Of a DNA stretch of 64,000 bases, positions 45,563 through 57,220 are shown piece after piece (positions within the stretch are counted from its first letter, which is position 1; every line of letters begins with the position of its first letter). The notes below the pieces were generated by a model. That model had not been told where the DNA came from and did no database searches. It saw only the letters and a list, made by a program, of their open reading frames with translations. Position numbers and translations under genes: made by a program. This stretch comes from Canna indica (taxonomy: Eukaryota; Streptophyta; Magnoliopsida; Zingiberales; Cannaceae): positions 86,606,001 to 86,670,000 of the forward strand of contig CP136892.1 of the NCBI GenBank assembly GCA_034359265.1, given 5' to 3'.

Positions 45563-46123
45563 ATGGAGGAATACGGTGACAACAAGAGGCGCCGCGAGGA
45601 GGAGGAGGACGACCAATCCCCCGAGATCTCCTCCCCCGAGGCCAAGCGCCTCCGCGACGACCTCTTACTCGACGATATACTCGACTACGACGGCACCGAC
45701 GCCGGCGACCAGGATCTCGCTTCCGTCATGAAGAGCCTCGAAGACGAAATCGCCTTCCCCTCGGCCTCACCGCCCCAGATAGAGGCTGTTGCGGTGGTAG
45801 ACCAGCCGGATCTGGGGTACCTATTGGAGGCCTCCGATGATGAGCTCGGCCTGCCGCCGCCGTCGGCTCCGGCGTCGTCAGATGAGGTCGACAAGCAGCC
45901 CGAGGCGGAGTCCTCCGTGGAGGGGGACGGGTTCGGCCAGATATGGGGATTTGACGATGAGATCAACGGATACGACGGGCTGGGGGAGTTCGGTATCCGG
46001 CCGGAGGCGGAGGACGTGTTGGTGTTCGACGGCGGAATTTTTGATTACGGAGACGCCGGTCTCTGTTGGCCGGCGGACTTTGCGGACTTGTCGTGGCGGT
46101 CGGAGACGCTTCCTGCGATCTGA
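45563..46123 (+). CDS. Acidic conserved plant protein of unknown function, 186 aa
   Basis: Single-exon gene. I chose the ATG at 45563 (MEEYGDNKRRR) rather than the upstream in-frame ATG at 45425, because the latter lies at the predicted transcription start and the added 46 residues read like translated UTR. Two basic clusters (NKRRREE and EAKRLRDD) could be nuclear localisation signals. The rest is strongly acidic: LLLDDILDYDGTDAGDQDL, SVMKSLEDEI, PDLGYLLEASDDELGLPPP, IWGFDDEI, then a C-terminal FDYGDAGLCWPADF and SWRSETLPA. The order resembles a small plant-only family I recognise by pattern but cannot name. Acidic, Phe/Trp-studded segments would suit a transcription-related factor, but that is inference. 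Upstream G-boxes hint at stress or light control. Confidence 0.7.
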   Translation: MEEYGDNKRRREEEEDDQSPEISSPEAKRLRDDLLLDDILDYDGTDAGDQDLASVMKSLEDEIAFPSASPPQIEAVAVVDQPDLGYLLEASDDELGLPPPSAPASSDEVDKQPEAESSVEGDGFGQIWGFDDEINGYDGLGEFGIRPEAEDVLVFDGGIFDYGDAGLCWPADFADLSWRSETLPAI

Positions 46124-48285
46124 TGCAAAGTGTGGGGTGTTTAGTTTCATCTTGATAGATGTTGTAGGGTGTAAAGGTTAACCAGGAAGAAGAAGAAAAA
46201 GCAAAGGTTGGAAACGGAAAAGAGATTACTTGAGATACATGAAAGACAGTTCCAAAAATATCCCATATCCCCGCATTCTATTCACATTTAACTTGTTTTA
46301 TTTTTCACTTGAAGAAAAACCAAAATTATTGCGATAAAAGTATTAACCACATTTAATTGACTGATTAATTTAAGTCAGGACTTAAGTGGGAAATTTCGTC
46401 TTTTGGTAATTTTCATCCATTTATTTGTTTTACCAAAATACAAAAACTTATCCATGCTCTAAGCAGTTCGTAAATGCACATCTATGGTTACTTTTGCTGT
46501 ACGACAACTCGCTGTAGGCAAAGTCGCAACTTGTTATTGCAATTACACGAATGTTTCGTGCCTTCGTCGACACGACACGGGTCTTGTATTAATGCCATTT
46601 GGGCCAATATATATTGGGTATTGATGTGGTCTGGGCCAGCCCAGCCCAATCCATTTAACTTGATGATTTTTTAGGCAAAGTCACTTCACTTGTGTCGAGT
46701 ATGAATACGATGCAGATAATATTAATTGATTATAGAAAATAGAGGACAACTTGCTTCCCTCGTTGCTTTCTCGTACTTGCAAGATTATATGATGCGTTGA
46801 TTAACTGTCCTGAAGTAGATTTGTTAGATATTAATTAGCACTCAGCTGTGGATAGAGAACAATGGTTTGAATTTGGTATTCTCAACTCCACCAAAAACGT
46901 TGGTGCACTTTGCATGCGTTTGCTTGCTCATAAAGAAGAGTGAGACTGTTGTGGGTGTAAGAGAGGTTGTTGGGGATAACATAAAGACTATTGCTAATGA
47001 GAAGAAAAGGGAGGATGTAATAGAAAGACTATTGCTAGTGAGAAGAAAAGGGAGGATGTCGCGAGCAAACAGGGAAGCTGCTTGAGCAAGGGAAAGATAT
47101 GAGATCTTGTTATTTGCATGAGTTAGTTTTCAATTTTGCATCCTGCAATTGCATCGATTTTGCAAAAAAAATCTAATGCAGAGGTTTTGGGAGGTTATTA
47201 AATCGATGCCTAATGGGGAGAGCCTGATTGGCTAGAAAATAATTTCCTCTATGAAATTGTATTTACCCAAACGATACCTAAAGATAGATGGCTTAGATTT
47301 GGTCTTCTTTGGAATAGTGTTCTTGTGCCTTTTGTTAGTCTTCAGTTATAACTATTTTTTTCAATGCAACTTGCGGTCCAAGTTTGTAATTTGCTGTCTT
47401 CTTGCACGAGCTTTGATTTTTCTGATCACGATTTATGGATTGATGATTCGTGGCTTCATTTCTCTAGTAATCTATCTCAGACTGATTTGTTTGGTTTGGT
47501 TTATAATTAATCAAAAATTATAAATATAAATATTAGAGTCCATTTTGCAGAAAACCAAACAGTCTTTTAATGCACGGTGGTGAGAGTTGAAATTAAGTGG
47601 GAGACCAACACTCAGTCCTACTGACGTGCTAATTATCCCGGGAAGTCATGCGGATGTTTCGCCGCCTTTTCGTCTCTTCTTCCACCTCCCTACCCGATGG
47701 CGTCAAGCACTAGGGAGAGAGGCCTATGTCTTCTTCTCTTGACTTGACCCCCTCTTTGTCTCTGCGTGCAGAAGAAGACAAGTCTCGGTCGAATCGTCCT
47801 CTCGCCATTATCTTTCTATCTTTACGTGTTTTCCACTTCACATTTGTCTCTCCCAGTCTCAGTCTTCCACACTCTCCGGCTGTGGGTATAAGTTGACTGC
47901 ATCCCATTCCATCACCTTTGTCCCCCATTTCTCTCTCTCTCCAGTCTATATACATATTAAAACAGCAAAGAGAGAACTGATTGACAAGCATGATTGAAGC
48001 TATCAAGGCGCAGAGAATCGGAGGCTGAGCGACACCCACCTCTTCTGTTCCCATGGCAGAGAATGAGTTGAGTCCCAAGAACAAGAAGAAGAAGAAGAAG
48101 AACGTACGTGACACGGTGACAGGGAACAATAAGGGATGCTGCAGAAATATCCCATCGCATCATTTTCGTGCTGCCGCGAGTGATGGTCCAAATCCTATGA
48201 TGGGCCGGGCTTAATCACGACGGTCCGGTCCATTAAAATCTCGAACCGCGATCCACCAACCAAACGGTAAAAGAAATTGATGACA
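46124..48285. other. 3' UTR, then intergenic
   Basis: After the 3' UTR of the 45.6-kb gene no gene is supported. A 41-bp-spaced tandem pair AAAGACTATTGCTA.TGAGAA occurs at 46983 and 47024. Frames on the - strand over 47710-48191 partly reflect a pyrimidine-rich strand and an AAG repeat (about 48079-48100). Confidence 0.4.
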
Positions 48286-48289
48286 CAGC

Positions 48290-48620
48290 CCACGTGCTTG
48301 CCTCGTGTACGTTCACGTGATTACATTAATTATTGGACTAAGTAAGGCAAGATACCGCTATTCATTATAATGTCTCGTGCGTGCGTTCGTGCGAGGTGTT
48401 GCTCCACACGTCGTCACGTGACTCGTATAAATAAATAGCATGGACTGTGCGTCGCAGCACATCCACATGACACGGTGGATGGAAGCAATATATAAAATTT
48501 GCACGGTCGTATATATTTATTATTGAATATAAAAATAATAATAATAGTGCATGCATCTAACATTGACGGTGACACCACCTAACCGGGCATTCACTATCCA
48601 AGGGTGTGGTGGCTCACGTG
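48290..48620. promoter_or_regulatory. Second CACGTG cluster
   Basis: Four CACGTG cores lie at about 48292, 48315, 48414 and 48614. They are far (over 1 kb) from the predicted start of the ERF gene, so the target gene is uncertain. Confidence 0.4.
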
Positions 48621-50375
48621 ATACGTGCAATTAGGATCTTATTAGTTATTCCATATAGCGGATCGACTGTGCAGTGGTGGATCCGTTCATCATCAATCTT
48701 CGCCCGTCTCTGTCGGGTCAACCCAACCCCATTACCCTACACCATTCTAGCTTTTTTAGTCAAGTATTTCCTAATAAAATATTCAACCTAATCTAAAATT
48801 AATGTTTCTTTTTCTCAAAAAATATTGGTAGCATTTAAAAACGATCGAGTGTTTGAAAAAATGGCGACCGCAACGAGGAGCTTTTGACGACAGGTTGGTG
48901 AGAATTGGAGAGAGAGGCTAAACGTAGGTCATGCAGTGGAGGACAATTCGTCGGCCACACTGCTTGACTAAATCGGGTCCTGGTGGATGATGGCTGGTTG
49001 AGGATATACACAAGCCAATTTTGACATGGATCGTATGTGCATGCTCGCATATGGAAGTGTCGTGCTACTGGACATATTTCACGGATTCAAGTCAACCAAA
49101 AGTTGACCTGATTATTATTTCTCGGTTTTAATTTCGATTGAATTTTATGAAAAGATTAGGCACAGGTCCTAAAAATTGCGCTCGCCGTTCCCCCGGAGAT
49201 TAATGCTTGAAAAATCATAACATGAAGTCATGAAGATGAAGCGGAGATAATTGAATAGCATTTAATAGTTTGCAGCAAACAATGCAATGCCTTATGCCTC
49301 CATCTCTCGTTCAACCCAACAATGCATCTTCTTTTGTACCACCACATCAAATCGGTAGGTCGAGGAGGACTGTATCACAAGTCTCCTCCTTTTATTGCTA
49401 CGTACACCTTCATTTTACTACTACGAAGATGTTTCAAAACAAAATTGTCTCCAAAAATTATAAGATTGATTCAAAATATCTTTATGTTTTTTTCTCTCCA
49501 AAATATGAGTAAAGAACATAACTGCTATCTTTTTTAATTAATTTAAATTAAATGAATATTTAAGTTAGCTGTTACCTTGTCGGAATCCACCATGCGCCGG
49601 TTTCTTTGACCGCTCGTTGCGTTGCATTCATCAGATCCGATTGTAACCGTCCATCTGAAGATCCGACATCGAGATTCGTCAAAAGGAGGCAAGAGGGGCC
49701 CCCGACAAATCTGAGCCGTAGGTTCCTCATCTCCTTCCGTTTCGCCCATTATTAATGCGCCCAACCCCTTCTTCCTCCCTCCCTTTTCCTCCTCCCTCTC
49801 TCTTCGCTTTGGGGTTTTAGCGGCGAAGAGATCGAGAAAGCGAAGAGAGGACGAGGAGGAGAGAGATCGAAGGCGGGCAACAGAAAGGGATCCATCCACG
49901 AGAGAGGTTTGGATTTATCATTTATGTCGTCTGGTGCCTTCGATCTATTGTTGTTTGGTGCTGTAAAGATCGGCGTTTGCAGTCAGCAGCAAGTTTCTTC
50001 TGCCTCTGCTATCATCGGTGCTCTCGCCTTCTTGCTCTTCCTCCTCTCCTCTCCTCGCATGCGACAGAGGCCGGAGGGATCGAAGAAGACGGACTCCATG
50101 CGATATACGAGGTTTTGGATCCATCTCGCTTTCTCCTTTTACTTCATCTCTTTGCTAAAGGTTTCCCGAAACGCCTAAACAGGTCTCTCTTGTGTGCAGG
50201 GTTGGTTTTGGAGTGAAGTACTTTGGATTTCAGCATATAGATTTGTGTTGTTTCCTCTTCATCTTCTTGAGAAGAGCCCTCACTTGACGGAGATCCGAAA
50301 ACACCCACCATTTTTGTTTGATTTTTGATTTTTTTTTTGTTTTGTTTTCACTTTCCTTGTTGAGACCGAGGAGAA
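48621..50375. other. Spacer and long 5' leader of the ERF gene
   Basis: 48621-49700 shows nothing recognisable. From about 49760 to 50375 the sequence is a GA- and CT-rich leader typical of plant transcription factor genes. It includes an open frame at 49909-50178 (89 aa) and several splice-like sites, such as TTGTGTGCAG| at about 50201, so a leader intron or an upstream ORF is possible. Confidence 0.45.
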
Positions 50376-51299
50376 ATGACGGCCCTTCAACGCCTTCTCG
50401 GGAAGCACCAAGATAAGATGGCGAAGAGAGGGAAAAAACAGCCACTCCACCGGCACCATTCTACTTCCCAACTCGAATCCAAAGCATTCGTGAGAAAAAT
50501 CCGCGTCGTCTTCGACGACCCAGATGCTACTGAGTCGAGCGATGACGAGGGGATGAGCTTTTCTCACCGTAGGAGAAGGGCGATTCACGAGTTCCCTGTC
50601 CCTTCCCTCTTCCCCTTTCCTCTTTCGCCGCAGGCACCGTCGCAGGAGAGCAGCGGAAAAATCCGCAAATCCTCCAAAACCCTGAGAAGGCCCAAATTCA
50701 AAACCCTCGTCTCGACGACCTCGTCTTCCACCACTTCCTCGCCGAGGTTTAAGGGGGTTAGGCAGCGGCCCTGGGGAAAATGGGCGGCCGAGATCCGCGA
50801 CCCCATCCGCGGCGCCAGGATTTGGCTCGGCACCTACGAGACTGCCGAGGCCGCGGCCGCCGCCTACGCCGACGCAGCTCGTCGCTTCCAGGACGAGAAG
50901 AAGGGCCTATCCGTCGCCGCATCTTCCAACTCGACGACCACTTCTTCCTCCGCCTCGACGCGTTCCGTCGCCGCATCTTCCAACTCGACGACCACTTCTT
51001 CCTCCGTGCTCGACGTCTCAGCCGCCGGTGTCCCGGAGGACGGCCGGGTTCCGCCTGCGAAGGCTGTGGCGGAGGAGGAGCGTTCCATCGCGGACCTTTT
51101 CGAGGAGCAAGAACTGTCGCTGCAGGAGGCAGAGTTCGCGTTCGGGTCGGACCTCTTCCTTCTGGGCGACATTGGTTCGGAGCTTCTCCCCAACGATTTT
51201 GTCCGCCTCGAGGACCTGCCCATCATCGACGACGAGATATGCGGCGGTGACTTCCCCGGTCTTGAGGCTCTCAACCAGTGGATGGACCTCGACTTCTGA
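50376..51299 (+). CDS. AP2/ERF transcription factor with CRF domain (group VI / VI-L)
   Basis: DNA-binding transcription factor of 307 aa, no intron in the coding region. Residues about 38-58 ([20 protein letters not shown]) form the cytokinin response factor (CRF) domain used for protein partnering. The AP2 domain runs from about 124 to 178: [19 protein letters not shown], then [19 protein letters not shown]. Ala in WAAEI and Asp in IRD are the ERF-type residues expected to prefer GCC-box DNA. The short spacing from CRF domain to an [10 protein letters not shown] motif favours the ERF118/119-like VI-L branch. The C-terminus is acidic and Leu/Asp-rich ([27 protein letters not shown]), a likely activation region. 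An 18-residue in-frame tandem duplication lies just after AP2. Translation may start at 50376 or at Met15 (50418), whose context AAGATGG is stronger. Confidence 0.92.
   Translation: MTALQRLLGKHQDKMAKRGKKQPLHRHHSTSQLESKAFVRKIRVVFDDPDATESSDDEGMSFSHRRRRAIHEFPVPSLFPFPLSPQAPSQESSGKIRKSSKTLRRPKFKTLVSTTSSSTTSSPRFKGVRQRPWGKWAAEIRDPIRGARIWLGTYETAEAAAAAYADAARRFQDEKKGLSVAASSNSTTTSSSASTRSVAASSNSTTTSSSVLDVSAAGVPEDGRVPPAKAVAEEERSIADLFEEQELSLQEAEFAFGSDLFLLGDIGSELLPNDFVRLEDLPIIDDEICGGDFPGLEALNQWMDLDF
50913..51005 (+). repeat. 54-bp in-frame tandem duplication in the ERF gene
   Basis: GTCGCCGCATCTTCCAACTC with its next 19 bases (39 nt exactly) is repeated at 50913 and 50967, period 54 bp. It encodes [13 protein letters not shown] twice. 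Confidence 0.95.
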
Positions 51300-53483
51300 A
51301 CAGAGTCTGGAAATTTTGCAACATAGTTTCTGTTGAAGTATTATTATTATTACTACTAGTATTATGAAAATTGTTGTTATTAGCTACAATTACTACTATT
51401 TACAGCCACTATAATCTATATTATTAGAAGAGATAAGAGCATAGAGTTGCTACTAGCATTAAGAGTTTGGTACTGAGAAGAGAGAAGAGAGGAGTGGAAG
51501 AGGTGTTTCGAAAGGTTCAATTTTGCAGTGTGAGAGAAACATTCTTGGGTTTTTCCGGAGCTGAAGAGCCGCCCCCAGGAAAAATACTTTTTTGTCCTTG
51601 GCACCTATCAAGTTTGATCTTTTCTCTACTCTTTTCTTGTGTGTATTTTCCTACATATTGTGGAGTTCTTTTATGAATCAACTGCTTTGTGCTTGCTATT
51701 CAATATGTATTGGAAGACTGGGCTGTCTTATCTTGTCAATTTTGTCTTGAATACTGTATATTATGCTCTGCATAGATGAAGTATAAGCTGGTGTACGATT
51801 GCATGCTATGCTCTGGTGTTGATTAAATCTGTTTGGAACATTGTAGTACACTGTGCATGCTACTGTACTGGTGTAGCATTATACATACTGTATGGACCTC
51901 GGTCTTAGCAATAGCTGGTTTATGAGGTTCTGCTTAATGGAGTTAATGGTTTTTTCTTCCCCAGTTGGTCATGGAGGTCGCTTTCTCTTGGAGAATGGAA
52001 GTTCGCCATCTCTGTCAAACATGCAAAGCTGATACAGTAACTTTCACGTGGTCGAGTTGCTTTAGCTGTGAAGCGTGTCAGTTTAGTCAAGGCTGCATCA
52101 GCTGCACTAATCTTTTGCTGTATTATATTGTAATATTTCTACTGGAAATGTACATATTTTTATGTGACAGATTTATTAACTTTGTTCTAGGTGTGTCTGA
52201 TGCCACAGATACTTGGTTGAACAATAAGGATTCTTGTCTGGTAACTAGATTTGTTGTTGGCCTCGAGATGCCGGAAGGCAATAGAAATTAGAAAATTGGA
52301 AATAGTGCTGTTGAAACTCCTGTTCATTGTTGGTGCAAATAAAAAAGAAAATTACCAAACGCAGGCCACTGCAGTTTTTGTTTCGAGTATTTGGTTCTTT
52401 GCTTGCAATTGGTACTGTAGCATGCTGTTCATGAAATGCACTGAGATCGAGCTGAATGCTCTTGGTTGACCATGATTCTTGATGCTCTCTCTCTCTGCCA
52501 ACCTTTATCGCTCTAAATCTAGTAAAAGTTGTAAAGATTGCTTAAATTTCCTGAGATTTTATTCTTGCCCTTAAGTGAAGAATCTGTCATTCAGAGGTAG
52601 AAGAAATGAGCATCGTAGTAAACAAAGGGAATATAAATGAGGTGAGGTGGGGTAGATAAAATAATAAGGTTGTACAGTTCCTTACAACTTGCATAGTTGA
52701 TTCCAGTATTTGCTTGTAAAAGTTTATAACACAAATATTGTTCAACCAAAGTTCATAGAATGTATATATATATATTTATTTGAATCTTTGAGAAAGTAAA
52801 TATTTATCTACCATATTAAATACGTCGGTGGATCCTTAAATTTTTAGCTCAGTGAAAGGCATGACATGAGAGGAAGAAAAATGAAGCACTTTAAACCAAT
52901 AAGGATCTTCGAGTGTACTCAAACGCTAAAACGGCATCTTATCTTTTTGTGATGAGGAAAAGTTGCTGATGCAACCCGACGGTCTGTTTGTTATTATTCT
53001 CTTCAAAAAGAACATCACCTGTAGATAATTTTTCCAAGTATGTTAAAAGAACATCAACTTGTTAATTAATCCAAGCTTGACTAGTTCTTGCTTTCCAGAA
53101 GGAAGATGCAAAGCACAGTGATTTGATTTGACGAGGGAGGATGGGTAGGTTAAATTGACGGCGACTTGTGCTATCCCAAAACTATTCAGCCAATCAACGA
53201 CGAAGACATTAATGAACAACAAGGTTAAAGTGTTAGAAGAGAGACAAGCTGGAGAAGTGTTTGCTTGGTACACGAGAGCTGTTAGCAGAAGAGGCCATCA
53301 TGCTTATCGTCTGGATGTACATATCCCCATCACTTGTCTCTTTGCATCAGGAAATTGATACAGGCTGACGAGAGCCACATACTCGGATAAGATGAGTCAT
53401 GGGTCGGATTCTCACCTCATCATTTGCAGCTCGCAGGCTTTTGGGAACTCATCTTGCTTAATTGGGTTGCTTTGAAACCATGG
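51300..53483. other. ERF 3' UTR and intergenic
   Basis: The 3' UTR probably runs to about 51700. No further gene: frames such as 51965-52291 lack domains. The 53040-53400 stretch holds only short frames on both strands. Confidence 0.45.
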
Positions 53484-54189
53484 TGTCACGGGCCAATTGT
53501 TTTGAGCGGAAGAACCCGTGCGGCACCCTTGCATCCCGTGCAAGGGATAAGCCTTAATCCCGAATCCGTCCCGAATTGGGCTTCCCGACTTAACATCGCG
53601 GGGCATACGTTGGACCACGTGCCAACCTCGCACTCCATGTCCGCGCCCCCAAAAGACCATGTTGGCCGAATGGTTTTTGAAGATATAAAGCAAAAACAAC
53701 ATTACAGGACTATGGACGCAAGAAAACATAAAACCGGGTGTAGGACGAGCTCCACAATTGTCTTGGGCGAAGAACGACATGTCGCATGCCCATATGGGCC
53801 ACTCGTTCGTCTCCGCCCAAGGCAACCGCTTTGTTTGCCAACGCTCTCCTACACTATACATGAGGCCTCTAACCCCCAAGTGCCACCCCAAGGTTCCCCA
53901 AAGCACGAGGAGCATGACAAAATTTGGGCCACCCGACGGGGTGATTTTCCGTGGCCACGACCATGACGAAATGAACACAAGGTTTTTCGCTAAGCCGTGA
54001 CGGATGAACCAAATGTCGAATGACCCCAACATGCATACAACTCGTACCACGGGCCCATGGGGATCGCACAACGGGGTTTCTCATGAACGAATACAAATAG
54101 AATGAAAATTTACATGGACACAAGTCCATATTTACAAATATGCAAGGGACGTTTCGTCATCGCTCGGCGCATCGAAAAAGTCCCTAACA
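53484..54189 (-). repeat. 3' LTR of the 3.5-kb element
   Basis: 706 bp, starting TGTCACGGGCCAATTG and ending GTCCCTAACA on the + strand. It has 12 bp (around GTGCCACCCCAA) missing from the other LTR. Long open frames across it on both strands are incidental. Confidence 0.92.
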
Positions 54190-54389
54190 TCCTCCCCCAC
54201 TTCAAGCTTCGACGTCCTCGTCGAACTCGCCTCGGCCGCACCACCTTTGGCTGCAATTGCTGAAGTGACTTCTTCGCAAGTTGTCGAAGGGAACACCGCC
54301 TGAGTATCGACACACCACAGTGGGGCTGCAACATGTCGAGTTTTGCCGTGAAGATCACCACCAGGAAATGACTACTTGGAACATCCTTG

Positions 54390-55080
54390 AGTTTCATCAT
54401 CTCCTGTTGTTGCGAGAAAGGGACATGATATTCCCAAACTCATTGCTGGGCAATGAAGTCCCAGACTTGTGGAGCAAACGAGAGTCGTTGAGCAACTTCG
54501 CCTGAAGGGGCACCAGCGCCGTTGAGCAACGCTCGCTTGACTGGACATCGAGAAATAGCTACTAGATTCACCAAGTCTCAATGTTGCTGGGCTATGAGCG
54601 TCCCAGACTTTGTGGGGCACACGAGCGTCGTTGAGCAACGCTCGCGCGAATGAACCCGAGGAATGACTACTCGGTTCGCCAAGTCCCATTGTTGCTGGGC
54701 AATGACAAGTCCCAGACTTACGGTATACACGAGCGCCTTTGAGTAACGCTTGCGTGAAGGAACCTGGGAAATGGTTACTCGGTCTGCCAAGTCCTGTTGT
54801 TGCTGGGCAATGAAGTCCCAGACTTGTGGAGCAAACGAGAGTCGTTGAGCAACTTCGCCTGAAGGGGCACCAACGCCGTTGAGCAACGCTCGCTTGACTG
54901 GACATCGAGAAATAGCTACTATGTTCACCAAGTCTCGATGTTGCTGGGCTATGGCCGTCCCAGACTTTGTGGGGCACACGAGCGCCGTTGAGCAACGCTC
55001 GCGTGAATGAACCCGGGAAATGGTTACTTCATTCGCAAAGTCCCGTTCTTGCTGGGCAATGAAAAGTCCCAGACTAGTAG
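54390..55080. repeat. Internal tandem array A (higher-order, ~358 bp period)
   Basis: TTGCTGGGCAATGAAGTCCC recurs at 54442 and 54800. Within each ~358-bp period are three related subunits of about 110-130 bp, each with a TTGCTGGGC.ATG, CCCAGACTT, ACGAGCG and TTGAGCAACGCTCGC series. Confidence 0.85.
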
Positions 55081-55153
55081 AGCCAACGAGCATAGCTCCG
55101 TGGCCGCGCCACACTAGAGCATCGCCCGCACCATCGCTTCGAGCCAATCGCTG

Positions 55154-55386
55154 CTTGCTCACTCGCCCCTCCGCAGGAGTCATGGCGCCCACCACCGAGC
55201 CCATCTCAACGAGCTTCAAGTCTTACGGACCACTGCTTGCTCACTCGCCCCCCGCAAGGGTCATGGTGCCCACCACCGAGCCCATCTCAACGAGCTTCAA
55301 GTCTGGATCACTGCTTGCCAACTCGCCCCCCACAGAGGTCATGGTGCCCACCACCGAGCCCATCTCAACGAGCTTCAAGTCTTACG
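55154..55386. repeat. Internal tandem array B (3 units of ~80 bp)
   Basis: CTTGCTCACTCGCCCC-type starts lie at 55154, 55235 and 55314, each followed by GTCATGG.GCCCACCACC and GAGCCCATCTCAACGAGC. Confidence 0.9.
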
Positions 55387-55389
55387 TTG

Positions 55390-56272
55390 CTCTCCGCACA
55401 AACCGTGCGCCTTACAGGCCATCGTGCCATGCGCATCAACCTTGCGCCTTACAGGCCATCATGCCATGCGCATCAACCTTGCGACTTAGGGGACAACGCC
55501 CTGCGCACAATCCATGCGACTTAGGGGACAACGTCCCTGCGCACCATCCTTGCGACTTACGGGACTACTCCCCGCGCACAACTCGTGCGACTTACGGGAT
55601 TACGCCCCGCGCACTGTCCTCGCGACTTACAAGAGAGTCTACTTTGCACACAATGTGTGTCTTACGAGAGAGTCTGCTTTGCGCAAAGGACTCAGTAACT
55701 CAGAACCCATCGGCTCTGCTGTGCGTCTTAGGGGCTAACGCCCTGCACACCATCCTCGCGTCTTATGAGGTAGTCTAATTTGCGCACAATGTGCGTCTTG
55801 CAAGAGATCTACTCTGCGCGAGACTTTGCGTCTTACAGGGGACCGTCCACCTTGCGCACAAATCTTGCGTCTTAGAGGCCATCGGCCATGCGCACCAACC
55901 TTGCGACTCACGAGCCATCGGCTCTGCGCGGCGACTTAGGGGACAACGCCCTGCGCACAAACTTGGCGACTCACGAGCCATCGGGTCTGCGCAGCGACTT
56001 AGGGGACAACGCCCTGCGCACCATACTTGGCGACTCACGAGCCATCGGCTCTGCGTAGCGACTTAGGGGACAACGCCCTGCGCACCATACTTGGCGACTC
56101 ACGAGCCATCGGCTCTGCGCTGCGACTTAGGGGACAACACCCTGCGCACCATACTTGGCGACTCACGAGCCATCGGCTCTGCGCTGCGACTTAGGGGCCA
56201 ACTCCCTGCGCACCATCTTCGCGTCTTATGAAATAGTCTGCTATGCGCACAATGTGCGTCTTACTAGAGATC
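55390..56272. repeat. Internal tandem array C (64-bp and shorter units)
   Basis: GCGCACCATACTTGGCGACT repeats at 56016, 56080 and 56144 (period 64 bp), each with ACGAGCCATCGGCTCTGCG and GCGACTTAGGGGACAAC. Shorter ~36-bp relatives built on TGCGCACAA..TTGCGTCTTA extend left to about 55390. Confidence 0.9.
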
Positions 56273-56287
56273 TGCTCTGATACCAAC

Positions 56288-56981
56288 TGTCACGGGCCAA
56301 TTGTTTTGAGCGGAAGAACCCGTGCGGCACCCTTGCATCCCGTGCAAGGGATAAGCCTTAATCCCGAATCCGTCCCGAATTGGGCTTCCCGACTTAACAT
56401 CGCGGGGCATACGTTGGACCACGTGCCAACCTTGCACTCCATGTCCGCGCCCCCAAAAGACCATGTTGGCCGAATGGTTTTTGAAGGCATAAAGCAAAAA
56501 CAACATTACAGGACTATGGACGCAAGAAAACATAAAACCGGGTGTAGGACGAGCTCCGCAATTGTCTTGGGCGAAGAACGACATGTCGCATGCCCATATG
56601 GGCCACTCGTTCGTCTCCGCCCAAGGCAACCGCTTTGTTTGCCAACGCTCTCCTACACTATACATGAGGCCTCTAACCCCCAAGGTTTCCCAAAGCACGA
56701 GGAGCATGACAAAATTTGGGCCACCCGACGGGATGATTTTCCGTGGCCACGGCCATGACGAAATGAACACAAGGTTTTCCGCTAAGCCGTGACGGATGAA
56801 CCAAATGTCGAATGACCCCAACATGCATACAACTCGTACCACGGGCCCATGGGGATCGCACAACGGGGTTTCTCATGAACGAATACAAATAGAATGAAAA
56901 TTTACATGGACACAAGTCCATATTTACAAATATGCAAGGGACGTTTCGTCATCGCTCGGCGCATCGAAAAAGTCCCTAACA
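56288..56981 (-). repeat. 5' LTR of the 3.5-kb element
   Basis: 694 bp, 8 substitutions (all transitions) and one 12-bp indel from the left LTR. The initiator tRNA-Met primer site lies just inside it. Confidence 0.92.
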
Positions 56982-57122
56982 ATGGGGTTTGATTTCAGCA
57001 GGCATTGCCGAGCATTATGGGTGTTGAAAACTTGAAATGGGCGGTGCTGCGCAATCAAACTTAAGTGGTATCTTTCAAGAAAGAGGGCAAAATATTCTCC
57101 TTTGTACTGTGTTGCCGTGACG

Positions 57123-57124
<2 letters not shown>

Positions 57125-57216
<92 letters not shown>
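57125..57216. repeat. Compound microsatellite (CT)n(AT)n
   Basis: About 29 nt of TC repeat passes directly into about 62 nt of TA repeat. Likely polymorphic. Confidence 0.95.

Positions 57217-57220
<4 letters not shown>

Larger units (their letters stand above)
53484..56981 (-). mobile_element. Non-autonomous LTR retrotransposon (LARD/TRIM-like), 3.5 kb
   Basis: Two long direct repeats, TG...CA bounded, at 53484-54189 and 56288-56981. A primer-binding site complementary to initiator tRNA-Met (TGGTATCAGAGC on the - strand, + 56274-56285) lies 2 nt inside the right LTR, and a polypurine tract (AGTGGGGGAGGA on the - strand, + 54190-54201) abuts the left LTR, so the element points leftward. Flanks show a 4-bp match ATGG (53480-53483, 56982-56985). 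The 2.1-kb interior contains no gag or pol motif, only three tandem arrays, so it depends on a partner element for movement. The LTRs differ by 8 substitutions and one 12-bp indel. Confidence 0.9.

Noticed and set aside
48054..48215. 54-codon frame on + strand starting MAENELSPKNKKKKKK
   Set aside because: Lys run comes from an AAG repeat; no homologous pattern and a splice-like GTACGT inside. Too weak to call.
53412..54071. 219-aa frame on - strand and its relatives at 56264-56863
   Set aside because: These lie inside the LTRs, are duplicated only because the LTRs are, and show no gag, pol or other domain.
54372..55778. Frames of 207-252 aa over the internal arrays of the LTR element
   Set aside because: Repetitive peptides produced by tandem DNA repeats; no conserved protein domain.
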